DNA from: Christensenellaceae bacterium
Lineage (GTDB): Bacteria > Bacillota > Clostridia > Christensenellales > Christensenellaceae
Assembly (NCBI GenBank): GCA_022846035.1
Contig: AP025580.1
Location: 1,240,001 to 1,304,000 of the forward strand
DNA: 64,000 nt
Reading direction: 5' to 3'
Both the position numbers and the translations under genes were made by a program. Below, piece by piece: positions 28,460 to 38,044 of this stretch (the stretch's first letter is position 1; the number at the start of each line of letters is the position of its first letter). Below the pieces are notes generated by a model. That model had not been told where the DNA came from. It ran no database searches and was given only the letters and a program-made list of their open reading frames with translations.

Positions 28460-28471
28460 AGCTTTCTCCTT

Positions 28472-29779
28472 TTATTCCTTAACCATAGCGCGAATGAGTT
28501 CGTACCCATCGTTTCCGATCTTTCTGCACGAGACACCCAGCGCCCTGCTAAGGTCCGCAAGCGTTATCTCGTCCAGCATCGCATCTTCCTTTTCTTTAAA
28601 ACAGCAACTGCTCAAAAAGAGTACCTCGTCACTGACTTTTCCTCCAAGCTGCGTAATGAGGTCTCTACCCGTAAGCAATCCCGTCACAGTAACCGTTTCA
28701 CCGAAAAAGTCGTTCCTGATCGGATAAACGTTTATCCTCATATCCAGCAAGCGTTCCGCCTCAATGGCGATTTGCTGCAAAAACGGATAAAAATCCGCCC
28801 CTGTCGCCATCGCGACCGACCGATAACATGCTTTTAAAGGCCCGAGACCGGCAAGCGCATCTTTCGCGTCTTCCATAAACATCCGCACCATTCCGACGCC
28901 GTTCTCAATCTGTTCAAACGCTTCATAGCTTTCGTAATCCGGCAGGTCGATACCTGCCTTTAAATACATCTCATCCGCCGGAAAAACAAACCGCGTTTCT
29001 TGGTTATCCCTTAAAAAACGATTTTGATAACGTTCGATCATTTTAATCGTGTTGCAGGCATTTTTCCTGCTGATCGCACAGAGCGGATAGCGTTTATCCC
29101 TGAATTTTGTCAGTCCCACCGGCACAACCGCCAGCGAGCGCACGCCGGGATACAAGTCATATAACCTTTCTATCGTTTCCCTAAGCACCGTACCGTCATT
29201 GATCCCTTCGCACATAACGATCTGCGTATGTACTTCTATCCCGTTGCGCACAAAGTACTCAAGAATATCAAATGTTTTTTGCGCGTCCTTATTGCCGAGC
29301 AGCATATTATGCACCGTAGGATCATAGGCGTGCACCGAAACATATAACGGCGATATATGCTGTGCGGCGATACGTTTTATATCGGCATCGCTTAAGTTGG
29401 TAAGGGTAATGTAGCTTCCCATCAAAAAAGACATGCGCCAGTCGTCGTCTTTAAAATACAAGGTCTTGCGCATTCCTTTTGGCATTTGGTCTACAAAACA
29501 AAAAACGCATTTGTTGCGGCAGACTATTTTTTTGCCAAAACCGTCGTCCTCGAATTCGATCCCAAGCTCTTCATACGCTTCCTTTTCGATTTCAATTTCT
29601 TCTTCCGTTCCATCCTGTTTCCGGATCAATAAAAGAACGTTTTCGTCTGCCACATGATAGGCATAATCAATGTAATCCCCGATGGGCTGGCCATTGATCT
29701 CAAGCAGAATATCCCCCGCCGCAAGTCCGCACTGCGCGGCAATGCTTCCTTCTTCAATTGTTGCAATCAGACGCCCCAT
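28472..29779 (-). CDS. DUF512 radical-SAM/PDZ protein
   Basis: This 435-residue protein has a PDZ-like N-terminus (residues 5-60, GSIAAQCGLAAGDILLEING), a radical-SAM-type cluster motif at Cys87-x3-Cys91-x2-Cys94, and the C-terminal DUF512 region with FPADEMYL and TGADFYPFLQ. The family is widespread in Clostridia next to der, but its reaction is not known to me. Its start lies only about 12 bases after the glyA terminator, leaving no room for an ordinary promoter, so it may be expressed by read-through. Confidence 0.9.
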   Translation of the reverse strand: MGRLIATIEEGSIAAQCGLAAGDILLEINGQPIGDYIDYAYHVADENVLLLIRKQDGTEEEIEIEKEAYEELGIEFEDDGFGKKIVCRNKCVFCFVDQMPKGMRKTLYFKDDDWRMSFLMGSYITLTNLSDADIKRIAAQHISPLYVSVHAYDPTVHNMLLGNKDAQKTFDILEYFVRNGIEVHTQIVMCEGINDGTVLRETIERLYDLYPGVRSLAVVPVGLTKFRDKRYPLCAISRKNACNTIKMIERYQNRFLRDNQETRFVFPADEMYLKAGIDLPDYESYEAFEQIENGVGMVRMFMEDAKDALAGLGPLKACYRSVAMATGADFYPFLQQIAIEAERLLDMRINVYPIRNDFFGETVTVTGLLTGRDLITQLGGKVSDEVLFLSSCCFKEKEDAMLDEITLADLSRALGVSCRKIGNDGYELIRAMVKE

Positions 29780-29790
29780 CCCAAGCTCCT

Positions 29791-29816
29791 AAAAGAAAGC
29801 GGGCAAAGCGCCCGCC
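29791..29816 (-). terminator. Terminator after glyA
   Basis: On the minus strand GCGGGC and GCCCGC (29799-29804 with 29810-29815) form a GC-rich stem followed by TTTCTTTT. Confidence 0.75.
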
Positions 29817-29846
29817 CTCTTACCATCATCAATTCAATCTTTCGGC

Positions 29847-31085
29847 TTATTTATAAAGCGGAAACTCCTCGCACAGCGCGAACACTTGCCTCGTCACATC
29901 GTCCTTTGCGCTTTCGCCTTCTTTGATCATCTTAGCGATCAGACCGCCAATAATCTCCATCTGCGCTTCTTTCATGTTGCGCGTCGTTGCCGCCGGCGTA
30001 CCGATGCGGATACCGCTTGTCACAAACGGGCTTAATGTTTCAAAGGGAATCGTATTCTTGTTGACGGTGATATGCGCGGAATCGAGCAGTGCTTCCACTT
30101 CTTTACCTGTCTTACCCTGCTTGCCGACATCCACCAGCATTAAATGATTGTCTGTACCGCCCGAAACAAGCCTGATGCCATTGTCTGTCAGTGTCTTCGC
30201 CAACGCAGCGGCATTTTTTACGATTTGCTGCTGATATTGCTTGAATTCAGGCTGCAGCGCCTCCTGAAAAGATACGGCCTTGGCCGCGATCACATGCATC
30301 AGCGGGCCACCCTGGGTGCCCGGGAAAATTGCCTTATCCACCGCTTTCGCATACTCTTCGGAGCACAGGATCATACCACCGCGTGGGCCGCGCAGCGTCT
30401 TATGTGTCGTCGTCGTCGTGAAGTGCGCATACGGAATGGGATTCGGATGCAGCCCTGCTGCCACAAGGCCTGCGATGTGCGCCATATCTACCATCAGATA
30501 GGCGCCGACAGAGTCCGCAATTTCCCTGAACTTCGCAAAGTCGATCGTACGCGGATATGCGCTTGCGCCCGCTACAATCATTTTCGGTTTATGCTCGGCT
30601 GCCAGCTCCGCAAGCTTTTCGTAGTCAATTCTTTCGTCCTTTTCGCTTACACCGTACGGCACAATATTAAAATACTTTCCGGAAATATTGACCGGACTGC
30701 CGTGCGTCAGATGTCCGCCATGCGAAAGGTTCATACCAAGGATCGTATCGCCCGGCTCGAGCATCGCGAAATAGACTGCCGTATTTGCCTGCGCGCCCGA
30801 ATGCGGCTGCACATTTGCATGCTCTGCGCCAAACAGTTTTTTTGCACGGTCTCGCGCGAGGTCCTCTATCTCGTCCACAAATTCGCATCCGCCGTAATAA
30901 CGCTTGCCCGGGTATCCCTCGGCGTATTTATTGGTAAGATGTGAGCCCATCGCCTGCATCACCGCCGGAGAAACAAAGTTCTCAGACGCAATCAGCTCGA
31001 TATTATGCTCCTGACGATCGAGTTCCCGCATCATGGAATCATATACTTCACTGTCCACTTTCTTTACTTCAGAAAAATCAAGCAT
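29847..31085 (-). CDS. glyA: Serine hydroxymethyltransferase
   Basis: GlyA converts serine and tetrahydrofolate to glycine and methylene-tetrahydrofolate. The PLP-lysine motif [14 protein letters not shown] is intact, as are [29 protein letters not shown] and [13 protein letters not shown]. It is 412 residues long. It follows rnc by five bases and probably ends the plsX-rnc-glyA transcript. Confidence 0.98.
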   Translation of the reverse strand: MLDFSEVKKVDSEVYDSMMRELDRQEHNIELIASENFVSPAVMQAMGSHLTNKYAEGYPGKRYYGGCEFVDEIEDLARDRAKKLFGAEHANVQPHSGAQANTAVYFAMLEPGDTILGMNLSHGGHLTHGSPVNISGKYFNIVPYGVSEKDERIDYEKLAELAAEHKPKMIVAGASAYPRTIDFAKFREIADSVGAYLMVDMAHIAGLVAAGLHPNPIPYAHFTTTTTHKTLRGPRGGMILCSEEYAKAVDKAIFPGTQGGPLMHVIAAKAVSFQEALQPEFKQYQQQIVKNAAALAKTLTDNGIRLVSGGTDNHLMLVDVGKQGKTGKEVEALLDSAHITVNKNTIPFETLSPFVTSGIRIGTPAATTRNMKEAQMEIIGGLIAKMIKEGESAKDDVTRQVFALCEEFPLYK

Positions 31086-31090
31086 GTTTT

Positions 31091-31777
31091 TTACCCCTTA
31101 TAAATTTTATCAAAATTTGCAATCGCAAATTTAGCTGCATTTTGTTCCGCTTCTTTTTTAGAGCTTCCTACCCCTTCGCAGATGACTTCGCTTCCTACAA
31201 TCAGTCGGACGTAGAACGTCGTATTGTGCGGCGGTCCCTCCTGGCGGCTTACAAGATAATTGATGTCCTGTTTAACCGTCTTCTGCACCATCTCCTGAAG
31301 CTGCGATTTGTAATCGTGGTCAGATATGCGCGACATCGCTTCCTTGATGGTATTGAAAAACAGTATATTGATGACGCTTTGCGCGGCGTAAAATCCGCCG
31401 TCTATATAAATCGCGCCCATTAACGCTTCCAGAACATTTTCCAGAATGGACGTTTTGTTGCGCCCGCCGGATTGTTCCTCCCCGTTGCCAAGAAAAATAT
31501 ACTCTCCCAGATTGATCGTGCGCGCAATGCCGGCCAGCGACCGCGAGCACACAATATCCGCCCTCTTCTGTGTCAGCATGCCTTCCGAAAAATCACCGTA
31601 GCGGTTAAAGAGATAATCGCTGATAATCAGCTCGATTACCGCATCCCCCAGAAATTCAAGACGTTCGTAATTAGGCACATTACCACATGAAGGATGTGTC
31701 AGCGCGCGCATCAAAATCTCCTCGTCGTTAAAATCGTATCCTATTCGTTTTTGTAATTCTAACAACAGTTCATCCAT
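31091..31777 (-). CDS. rnc: Ribonuclease III
   Basis: RNase III cuts double-stranded RNA in rRNA processing and mRNA decay. The catalytic signature [13 protein letters not shown] covers residues 38-50, and a double-stranded RNA-binding domain occupies the last 75 or so residues ([31 protein letters not shown]). It is 228 residues long. Its ATG overlaps the plsX stop as TAATG. Confidence 0.97.
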   Translation of the reverse strand: MDELLLELQKRIGYDFNDEEILMRALTHPSCGNVPNYERLEFLGDAVIELIISDYLFNRYGDFSEGMLTQKRADIVCSRSLAGIARTINLGEYIFLGNGEEQSGGRNKTSILENVLEALMGAIYIDGGFYAAQSVINILFFNTIKEAMSRISDHDYKSQLQEMVQKTVKQDINYLVSRQEGPPHNTTFYVRLIVGSEVICEGVGSSKKEAEQNAAKFAIANFDKIYKG

Positions 31778-32778
31778 TATTCTTCGGCCAGTTTGGCGAT
31801 TTCTTCCTTAATTACTTCCACAACATTACCTGAAATAAACTTTCTTGCGTTCCTTATTGTGTTAAAGATCGCTTTTTCATCCGAGCTTCCGTGCGACTTT
31901 ACAACGCCGCCACGAAGTCCTAAAAGAAGCGAACCTCCGTACTCCGTATAATCCATCTTTTTCTTGAGCTTTCCAAAAGCCCCTTTCATAAAGACCGCGC
32001 CGAGCTTGGCGCCCGCCGATTCCCTGATATAGCCCTTGAGCATGCCAAGGATCGTCTTTGCACATCCTTCGACAAACTTCAACACAATATTGCCTGTAAA
32101 TCCGTCGCATACCAATACGTCGAATTGTCCGGAAAGCAGATCCCTTCCCTCAGCGTTTCCGACAAAATTCACCGGAGCGTTCTTCAGCAATTGATATGCC
32201 TGCTTGGTAAGCTCGCTGCCTTTTTCTTCCTCGCCGCCGATATTAATAAGTCCTACCTTGGGCGATGACATACCGAATACCTTTTCCATATAGATACTGC
32301 CCATAACGCCGAATTGCTGCAAATATTTTGGCGTGCATTCCGTATTTGCCCCTACGTCAATCAAGAGGACCTCGCCCGTTTGCGTCGGCAGCACCGGCGC
32401 CAGCGCAGGCCGTTTGATCCCTGGAATGCGCTTGACAATCAAAGTCGCTCCCGCTACCAACGCGCCCGTATTTCCTGCGGAAATAGCCATTTCGCCTTTT
32501 CCCTCAGCCACCATTTTAAGCGCCACCGCCATAGAAGAATCCGGTTTTTCTTTCATTGCCTTGACCGGTGAATCGTTCATTTCAATAATCTGCGTCGTAT
32601 GCACGATCTCAAGACGGTTTTTATCATAGGTAAGCCCGCTTAATATCTCCCCGATCCGGTATTGGTCGCCTGTCAGCACGATCGTTACGTCCGGAAACTC
32701 GTTAATACCCGCGACCGCTCCTTTAACGATTGCCTGCGGCGCGTTGTCACCGCCCATTGCGTCAATAATGATTCTCAT
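31777..32778 (-). CDS. plsX: Phosphate acyltransferase PlsX
   Basis: PlsX makes acyl-phosphate from acyl-ACP for PlsY. The family opening IIIDAMGGDNAPQAIVKG and the blocks ISAGNTGALVAGA, LIDVGANTECTP and VCDGFTGNIVLKFVEG are all present in 333 residues. No fapR or acpP gene is next to it; it is coupled to rnc and glyA. A candidate promoter lies upstream at 32815-32843. Confidence 0.97.
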   Translation of the reverse strand: MRIIIDAMGGDNAPQAIVKGAVAGINEFPDVTIVLTGDQYRIGEILSGLTYDKNRLEIVHTTQIIEMNDSPVKAMKEKPDSSMAVALKMVAEGKGEMAISAGNTGALVAGATLIVKRIPGIKRPALAPVLPTQTGEVLLIDVGANTECTPKYLQQFGVMGSIYMEKVFGMSSPKVGLINIGGEEEKGSELTKQAYQLLKNAPVNFVGNAEGRDLLSGQFDVLVCDGFTGNIVLKFVEGCAKTILGMLKGYIRESAGAKLGAVFMKGAFGKLKKKMDYTEYGGSLLLGLRGGVVKSHGSSDEKAIFNTIRNARKFISGNVVEVIKEEIAKLAEE

Positions 32779-32814
32779 TTCTCTTCCTCACAAATATTCG
32801 ACAAATACAGATAT

Positions 32815-32843
32815 AGTATACATGAAAACGCCGCAATTTTAAA
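32815..32843 (-). promoter_or_regulatory. Candidate sigma-A promoter for plsX-rnc-glyA
   Basis: TTTAAA (32838-32843) and TATACT (32815-32820) on the minus strand are 17 bases apart, between the rpmF terminator and plsX. Confidence 0.5.
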
Positions 32844-32860
32844 GCATAATTACAAGAATA

Positions 32861-32890
32861 AAAAGGGCCTGTAAACTATTTACAGGCCTT
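32861..32890 (-). terminator. Terminator after rpmF
   Basis: Ten-base arms GGCCTGTAAA and TTTACAGGCC with a three-base loop are followed on the minus strand by a CTTTTT run, 16 bases after the rpmF stop. Confidence 0.9.
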
Positions 32891-32905
32891 TCTTTAAAAA
32901 CAACC

Positions 32906-33097
32906 TTATTTAGCCGCATCCTCTTTCGGAGCTACGACGAGTCTTCCGTTGTAGTATCCGCAAGTCGGGCAAACTCTATGAGCCAGCTTAGGCTGATGGC
33001 ACTGCGGGCACTGCGATACAGCAGGAGCAGTCAGCTTCCAATGCGCTCTTCTTGTACGTTTACGTTGTTTAGAAGTCCTATTCTTTGGTACTGCCAC
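32906..33097 (-). CDS. rpmF: Large ribosomal subunit protein L32
   Basis: L32 is a small 50S protein. The 63 residues begin MAVPKNRTSKQRKRTRRAHW, the standard opening, and contain two CxxC pairs (CPQC and CPTC), so this is the zinc-binding form. It follows the YceD-family gene by 20 bases, the usual arrangement. Confidence 0.98.
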   Translation of the reverse strand: MAVPKNRTSKQRKRTRRAHWKLTAPAVSQCPQCHQPKLAHRVCPTCGYYNGRLVVAPKEDAAK

Positions 33098-33117
33098 TTT
33101 CTACACCTCCCCGGGTT

Positions 33118-33603
33118 TCAAAACAATCCCTTTAATTTTGCAAACGGATTTGTTTCATCCGTATCGTTCTTTTCACAGCTACACTGTGCCTCGTTCAGGT
33201 CCTGTCCGCATTTCGGGCATAAACCCTTGCAATTTTCACTACACAAAAGCTGATGCGGCATGCCTAACATGATAATGTCATACACCATCTTATCAAGGCA
33301 AAGTTTCTCTCCCCGATAGATGTACTCGTCTTCACTCTGCGTGCCTGCCGGAATGAACAGTTCATCGAACTCACCGTCAAAGGCAAAATCCGTTTCTTTC
33401 AGGCACCGGTCACACCGTCCGCCAAGCACGGTAGCGAGCGTTCCGTAAACGCGTACGCATTTATCGTCCACGCAGTATTCTGACCGCAGCTTCAATGGTT
33501 CCTTAAAATCAATATCGTCCCCCAGATCGGGAATTGCATTATACTCATAGGAGTATGTTGTTCCCTCGTTTTTCAATGCAATTGAAAGGTCAATATCAAT
33601 CAT
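33118..33603 (-). CDS. YceD family (DUF177) protein
   Basis: This 161-residue protein belongs to the DUF177/YceD family that precedes rpmF in many bacteria; plant and bacterial relatives are tied to 23S rRNA accumulation. Visible features are a CDRCL motif near the middle and a Cys-rich tail (CSENCKGLCPKCGQDLNEAQ) that looks able to bind zinc. It has a consensus promoter 35 bases upstream. Confidence 0.88.
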   Translation of the reverse strand: MIDIDLSIALKNEGTTYSYEYNAIPDLGDDIDFKEPLKLRSEYCVDDKCVRVYGTLATVLGGRCDRCLKETDFAFDGEFDELFIPAGTQSEDEYIYRGEKLCLDKMVYDIIMLGMPHQLLCSENCKGLCPKCGQDLNEAQCSCEKNDTDETNPFAKLKGLF

Positions 33604-33637
33604 AATTTTCCCTCAGCAAGAAAACAGCTACCATATT

Positions 33638-33666
33638 ATTATATTTTTATGCCGTTTAATTGTCAA
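33638..33666 (-). promoter_or_regulatory. Consensus sigma-A promoter for yceD-rpmF
   Basis: Perfect TTGACA (33661-33666) and perfect TATAAT (33638-33643) on the minus strand with a 17-base spacer, the best promoter in the window. Confidence 0.88.
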
Positions 33667-33684
33667 TATCTTTTTTAGCGCGCG

Positions 33685-34887
33685 TTATTTACAGCAGATC
33701 TCGTAAGTATCCTTTGCGATCGTCATTTCTTCGTCCGTCGGGATCACGAGGATCTTAACTCTGGAGTCCGCCGCGGAAATCTCCATCTCCTCGCCGCGCA
33801 TGCCGTCGTTCTTCTCCTTATCCAGCTTGATTCCCATAAACTCCAGGCCTTCCACCGCATGTGCGCGAACGTCCCAGTCGTTTTCGCCTACGCCACCGGC
33901 AAAGGTCAGAACATCGACGCCGCCCATCGCCGCCGCATAGGCACCAATAAACTTTTTCAGCCTATAGTTAAACACGTCGAGCGCCAGCTTCGCGCGTTCA
34001 TTTCCCTTTTCCTCTTCTGCCCAGAGGTCACGGAAGTCGCTCGAGATACCCGAAATACCCCATACGCCGGAATCTTTGTTCAGGTAATTGATCGCCTGGT
34101 CGACGTTCATGTTGAGTTTCCCCATCAGGTAAGGAACGATCGCCGCATCAAGATCGCCGCTGCGCGTCCCCATCACAAGCCCCTCTAAAGGTGTGAAGCC
34201 CATTGAAGTGTCCACCGAAATACCACCGTCCACCGCCGCTACGGAAGAACCGTTGCCAAGATGGCAGGTGATGATTTTCAAATCTTTAATGTCTTTTCCC
34301 AGGATTTCCGCCGCCCTTTGCGAAACATATTTATGCGACGTGCCGTGGAATCCGTAACGCCTTACCTTGTAATCTGTATATGCCGCATACGGAATACCGT
34401 ACAGGAAAGCCTTTTTCGGCATTTTTGCGTGAAACGCCGTGTCAAATACGCCGACCATCGGTACTTCCGGCATCAGCTTTTGGCAGGCAGCGATGCCCAT
34501 CAGGTTTGCCGGATTATGCAATGGAGCCAGCTCGATATTTTCCTTGAGCGCATCGATTACCTCATCCGTAATCAGCACCGAACCACTGAATTTCTCACCG
34601 CCATGCACGACGCGGTGTCCTACCGCCTTAATGCTCGAAAGATCGGAAACCACCCCATGTACCGGATCCGTAAGAGCCTTGATCACCTGCTCCATCGCAT
34701 CGTTATGGTCTTTCATCGGCGTTTCGATCTCTACGTTATCTTTTCCGGCGGGCTTATGCTTAATCACCGAATGGTCAATGCCGATTCTCTCAACCAGACC
34801 TTTGGCGATAACATTTTCCGTATCCATGTCGATCAGCTGATATTTCAGCGAAGAGCTTCCGGCGTTAATTACCAATACATTTGTCAT
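33685..34887 (-). CDS. ackA: Acetate kinase
   Basis: AckA makes ATP and acetate from acetyl-phosphate. The family motifs are complete: [14 protein letters not shown] at the start, [37 protein letters not shown], and [10 protein letters not shown] near residue 322. It is 400 residues long. It lies 19 bases after pta; together they form the acetate branch for substrate-level ATP production. Confidence 0.98.
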   Translation of the reverse strand: MTNVLVINAGSSSLKYQLIDMDTENVIAKGLVERIGIDHSVIKHKPAGKDNVEIETPMKDHNDAMEQVIKALTDPVHGVVSDLSSIKAVGHRVVHGGEKFSGSVLITDEVIDALKENIELAPLHNPANLMGIAACQKLMPEVPMVGVFDTAFHAKMPKKAFLYGIPYAAYTDYKVRRYGFHGTSHKYVSQRAAEILGKDIKDLKIITCHLGNGSSVAAVDGGISVDTSMGFTPLEGLVMGTRSGDLDAAIVPYLMGKLNMNVDQAINYLNKDSGVWGISGISSDFRDLWAEEEKGNERAKLALDVFNYRLKKFIGAYAAAMGGVDVLTFAGGVGENDWDVRAHAVEGLEFMGIKLDKEKNDGMRGEEMEISAADSRVKILVIPTDEEMTIAKDTYEICCK

Positions 34888-34906
34888 TTTCTCTATACCC
34901 CTTATC

Positions 34907-35902
34907 TTAAAAAGACTGTGCCTGTACCGCTGTAATCGCTACAACCGATACAATATCTTCCACACTGCAGCCGCGCGATAAATCGTTTACCGGACGGGCA
35001 AGCCCCTGACTTACCGGACCGATAGCCTCAGCACCGCCCAGTCTCTGCACCAGCTTATAGCCGATATTACCCGCCTGAATATCAGGGAAAATCAATACAT
35101 TGGCATGCCCCGCAACTTTGCTGCCCGGGCTTTTTAACTGCCCGACCGCTTCGATCAGCGCTGCGTCCGCCTGCAGCTCGCCGTCAATATTTAGTTCCGG
35201 CGCAAGTTCTTTTGCGATTTTCGTCGCCTCGATCACCTTGTCAACATTCGGATGCTTTGCGCTGTTCTTTGTTGAGAACGAAAGCATCGCCACGCGCGGA
35301 TCGATGCCTGCAAGCGTCTTTGCCGTATCGGCCGAAGCAATCGCAATCGCCGCCAATTCCTCGGCATTGGGATCGATATTGATCGCGCAGTCCGCAAAGA
35401 CCATTACGCCGTCATTTCCCCACTTCTTATCCGGATGCTCCATAATAAAGCTGCTGGATACGATCGAAACGCCGGGCTTTGTTTTGATGACCTGCAGCGC
35501 CGGACGAAGCGTATCGCCCGTCGAATGCACCGCACCCGAAACCATACCGTCCGCATCGTTATTTTTGATCATCATAACGGCATAATAAAGGGTATCCTTA
35601 CAGGTCTCTTTAGCCTGCTCTAAAGTGATACCCTTACTCTTGCGCATTTCATAAAACATCTCCGCATATTCGTCCAGTTTTGGCGAAGTAGCCGGATTGA
35701 TGATTGTGGCTTTTGATAAATCCATATTTTTTGTGTTGGCAGCCTGAATTTCCTTTTCATCCCCCAGCAAAATCACATGAGCGATTCCCTGTTCCCCAAT
35801 CTTCGCCGCAGCTTCAATCGTTCTCGGTTCATTGCCCTCCGGCAGAACGATATTTTTGCTGACTGATTTCGCCTTTTCTTTGATCTTGTCCATTAATGAC
35901 AT
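34907..35902 (-). CDS. pta: Phosphate acetyltransferase
   Basis: Pta converts acetyl-CoA and phosphate to acetyl-phosphate. The 331-residue short form contains [46 protein letters not shown] and the C-terminal [15 protein letters not shown] block. The ATG at 35902 follows AGAGGTG; a TTG two codons upstream is unlikely. It leads the pta-ackA operon and is divergent from tmcAL. Confidence 0.97.
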   Translation of the reverse strand: MSLMDKIKEKAKSVSKNIVLPEGNEPRTIEAAAKIGEQGIAHVILLGDEKEIQAANTKNMDLSKATIINPATSPKLDEYAEMFYEMRKSKGITLEQAKETCKDTLYYAVMMIKNNDADGMVSGAVHSTGDTLRPALQVIKTKPGVSIVSSSFIMEHPDKKWGNDGVMVFADCAINIDPNAEELAAIAIASADTAKTLAGIDPRVAMLSFSTKNSAKHPNVDKVIEATKIAKELAPELNIDGELQADAALIEAVGQLKSPGSKVAGHANVLIFPDIQAGNIGYKLVQRLGGAEAIGPVSQGLARPVNDLSRGCSVEDIVSVVAITAVQAQSF

Positions 35903-35927
35903 TTTCAATACACCTCTTGTTCTTATA

Positions 35928-35956
35928 TTTCAAAACATTGATTTCTCTGTTATAAT
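35928..35956 (+). promoter_or_regulatory. Extended -10 promoter for tmcAL
   Basis: TATAAT (35951-35956) preceded by TGT, with a weak TTTCAA 17 bases upstream. It points toward tmcAL and lies just inside the pta leader region. Confidence 0.5.
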
Positions 35957-35967
35957 GACACTCATAT

Positions 35968-35995
35968 ATTATATATAAAAAACAATACTTTGCAA
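35968..35995 (-). promoter_or_regulatory. Promoter for pta-ackA
   Basis: TTGCAA (35990-35995) and TATAAT (35968-35973) on the minus strand are 16 bases apart. The -35 box lies 10 bases before the tmcAL start codon, so the two divergent transcription units share this short region. Confidence 0.6.
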
Positions 35996-36004
35996 AGGGA
36001 ATTT

Positions 36005-37189
36005 ATGAAAATAGCTGGAATTATAGCGGAATATAACCCGTTTCACGCCGGTCATGCCTATCATATTTTACAAACGTCAAAATTGTATGGCGCAGACGCT
36101 GTCGTCTGTATCATGAGCGGCAATTTTGTCCAGCGTGGCGAAGCGGCAATTTACGATAAATGGACGCGCGCGCAAGCTGCCGTTTTAGGCGGTGCAGACC
36201 TTGTGCTGGAGCTTCCGTTTTTCTATGCCACGCAAAGCGCGGAAGGATTTGCACACGGTGCGCTCAGTATACTCGATGCGCTTGGCTGTATCTCCATACT
36301 TTCTTTCGGCAGCGAAGCTGAGAATATGGATGATCTGAGAACGGTTGCAGATGTGCTTTCTAAGGAACCTGCTCCTTTTTCCTCTGTACTAAAGGAGCGG
36401 TTAAGCGCAGGCCAATCATATCCGTCAGCGCGTGCACAGGCTTTAAAGGATTTTTGTTCCTGCGTCAGCGAAGATGTCTACCGTTCCCCCAATAATATTT
36501 TAGGAATCGAATATTTAAAGGCGCTGGCGCAGATAAACAGCCCTATAAGGCCTGTGCACGTCGTCCGGCATGGCGGTAATCACGCCGACCGACATCTTGC
36601 GCCGCAATACTCGAGCGCCGCTTCCATACGGTCCGAAATCCTGCGCAAAGGCGCAGCAAACTTAAAAGAATCCGATATTCCGAATGCTGTCAGGTCGCTT
36701 TATACATCCGAGTTTGTTTCACCGGATGCGATTTTTCCATATCTGCTCTTTCGCCTTAGAAGTATGCCTCTATCCGAAATCAGCGATATTTGCGAGGTAA
36801 CCGAGGGACTGGAATATAAGCTGCGGCAGGCGGCGCGCGATGCGCAATCTTATCAGCAATTTATCGATATTGTCAAAAGCAAGCGCTACACGCAGACGCG
36901 TATTCAGCGCATCATGCTATACATCATTACCGGGCTTACAAAACAAAAGGCGCGTACGCTGACGTCCCAGAGCTTGTATGCTCGTGTACTGGCCGTCAAA
37001 AAAGAGCGGCTCGGCCTCTTGGCGGAGCTGAAAACAAAATCCGCTATACCCGTTATCACCAGGGCTTGCGAATTTCCGGAAAATCCGCTTTTTGATTTGG
37101 ATATTCTATCCAGCGACATCTATGCCTTGCTGCATAAAAAAATCGCGCCCGGAAAGCGCGATTTCACACAAAAATTTCTGGTTATTTAA
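36005..37189 (+). CDS. tmcAL: tRNA(Met) cytidine acetate ligase TmcAL
   Basis: TmcAL (formerly YlbM) acetylates the wobble cytidine of elongator tRNA-Met using free acetate and ATP. The nucleotidyltransferase motif YNPFHAGH is at residues 10-17, followed by VCIMSGNFVQRGEAAIYDKW and LELPFFYATQSAEGFA. I start it at the ATG at 36005 behind AAAGGGAA, giving 394 residues. It is one of only two plus-strand genes, divergent from pta-ackA, which produces its substrate acetate. Its 3' end overlaps the convergent patatin-like gene by eight bases. Confidence 0.92.
   Translation: MKIAGIIAEYNPFHAGHAYHILQTSKLYGADAVVCIMSGNFVQRGEAAIYDKWTRAQAAVLGGADLVLELPFFYATQSAEGFAHGALSILDALGCISILSFGSEAENMDDLRTVADVLSKEPAPFSSVLKERLSAGQSYPSARAQALKDFCSCVSEDVYRSPNNILGIEYLKALAQINSPIRPVHVVRHGGNHADRHLAPQYSSAASIRSEILRKGAANLKESDIPNAVRSLYTSEFVSPDAIFPYLLFRLRSMPLSEISDICEVTEGLEYKLRQAARDAQSYQQFIDIVKSKRYTQTRIQRIMLYIITGLTKQKARTLTSQSLYARVLAVKKERLGLLAELKTKSAIPVITRACEFPENPLFDLDILSSDIYALLHKKIAPGKRDFTQKFLVI
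37136..37163 (-). terminator. Terminator of the patatin-like gene, inside tmcAL
   Basis: On the minus strand AATCGCGC and GCGCGATT (37156-37163 with 37141-37148) form a stem followed by seven T residues. It stands 19 bases after the patatin stop and within the last codons of the convergent tmcAL gene. Confidence 0.75.
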
Positions 37190-37955
37190 TCCCCAGTACC
37201 TTTTTGATTTCGGGCAGCGCGGCAGTTGCTGCTTCCATGCCGCGACCGATAATCGTTTGCGTATCCTTATAATCATTTCCGCTGATGTCGTTAATTTCCG
37301 GCAATATCAAGACATCCGCTTCTTTCAGATATGTCTGCGTCAAGTACCATTCCGAAATCGTAAAAGTATCCTGCAGCAGATCAACCACCGTCTTAGGAGA
37401 TGCGAGCGGTTCGCCTCGGTAAGAAACATCTACCGCGATTACAATATCGCTGCCCATTTCGCGTGCCGCGCGAATAGCCGTCCTGTCGATCACGCCCCCG
37501 TCGATATAGGTCTTTCCATCAATCTCATGCGGTGTAAAAATACCGGGGATAGAGATGCTGGCACGTACCGCTTCACAGATGGGCCCTTTGGTGAATCGGT
37601 GCAGCTTCGCCTCTTCGACGCAGGTCGCGATACAGCTGAAAGGAATGGCCGCCTTTTCGATGTTGATATTTTTTGTCATAAGCTTCAACAGATCCCGTAT
37701 CTTGTTCCCCTTGACATATCCGGACGTGGAAAGCGTAATATCGAAATATTTCTTGGAATCGAATACGATCGCCAGACTTTCCAGAGTATCCAAATCCCCT
37801 TCGGCTGCAAAAATCCCGCCAATCAGCGATCCCATACTGCATCCCGAGATATAATCAAAGGGAATCTTTTGCTCCAGCAATACTTTCAGTACGCCGATAT
37901 GAGCAAATCCCCGCGCGCTGCCGCCTCCAAGCGCCAATCCAATTTTTTTCGTCAT
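37182..37955 (-). CDS. Patatin-like phospholipase (RssA/YlbK type)
   Basis: This is a serine acyl hydrolase of the bacterial patatin family. The oxyanion motif GLALGGGSARGFAHIG is at the start, the nucleophile elbow GCSMG has Ser40, and the partner Asp152 is in YIDGG. The 257 residues have no signal peptide. The substrate is unknown; YlbK-type relatives lie near coaD and rsmD in Bacillota, as here. Confidence 0.9.
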   Translation of the reverse strand: MTKKIGLALGGGSARGFAHIGVLKVLLEQKIPFDYISGCSMGSLIGGIFAAEGDLDTLESLAIVFDSKKYFDITLSTSGYVKGNKIRDLLKLMTKNINIEKAAIPFSCIATCVEEAKLHRFTKGPICEAVRASISIPGIFTPHEIDGKTYIDGGVIDRTAIRAAREMGSDIVIAVDVSYRGEPLASPKTVVDLLQDTFTISEWYLTQTYLKEADVLILPEINDISGNDYKDTQTIIGRGMEAATAALPEIKKVLGIK

Positions 37956-37978
37956 GCTTTTTCCACCCTTTCCTATAA

Positions 37979-38014
37979 GAAAAAATCTTTATATCATACA
38001 ATATAAAGATTTTA
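37979..38014 (-). terminator. Terminator after the coiled-coil protein gene
   Basis: Eleven-base AT-rich arms (AATCTTTATAT and ATATAAAGATT, six-base loop) are followed by a T run on the minus strand, between the coiled-coil gene and the patatin-like gene. Confidence 0.65.
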
Positions 38015-38044
38015 TACCTACTATTGAACCATTTTAAACCATGA

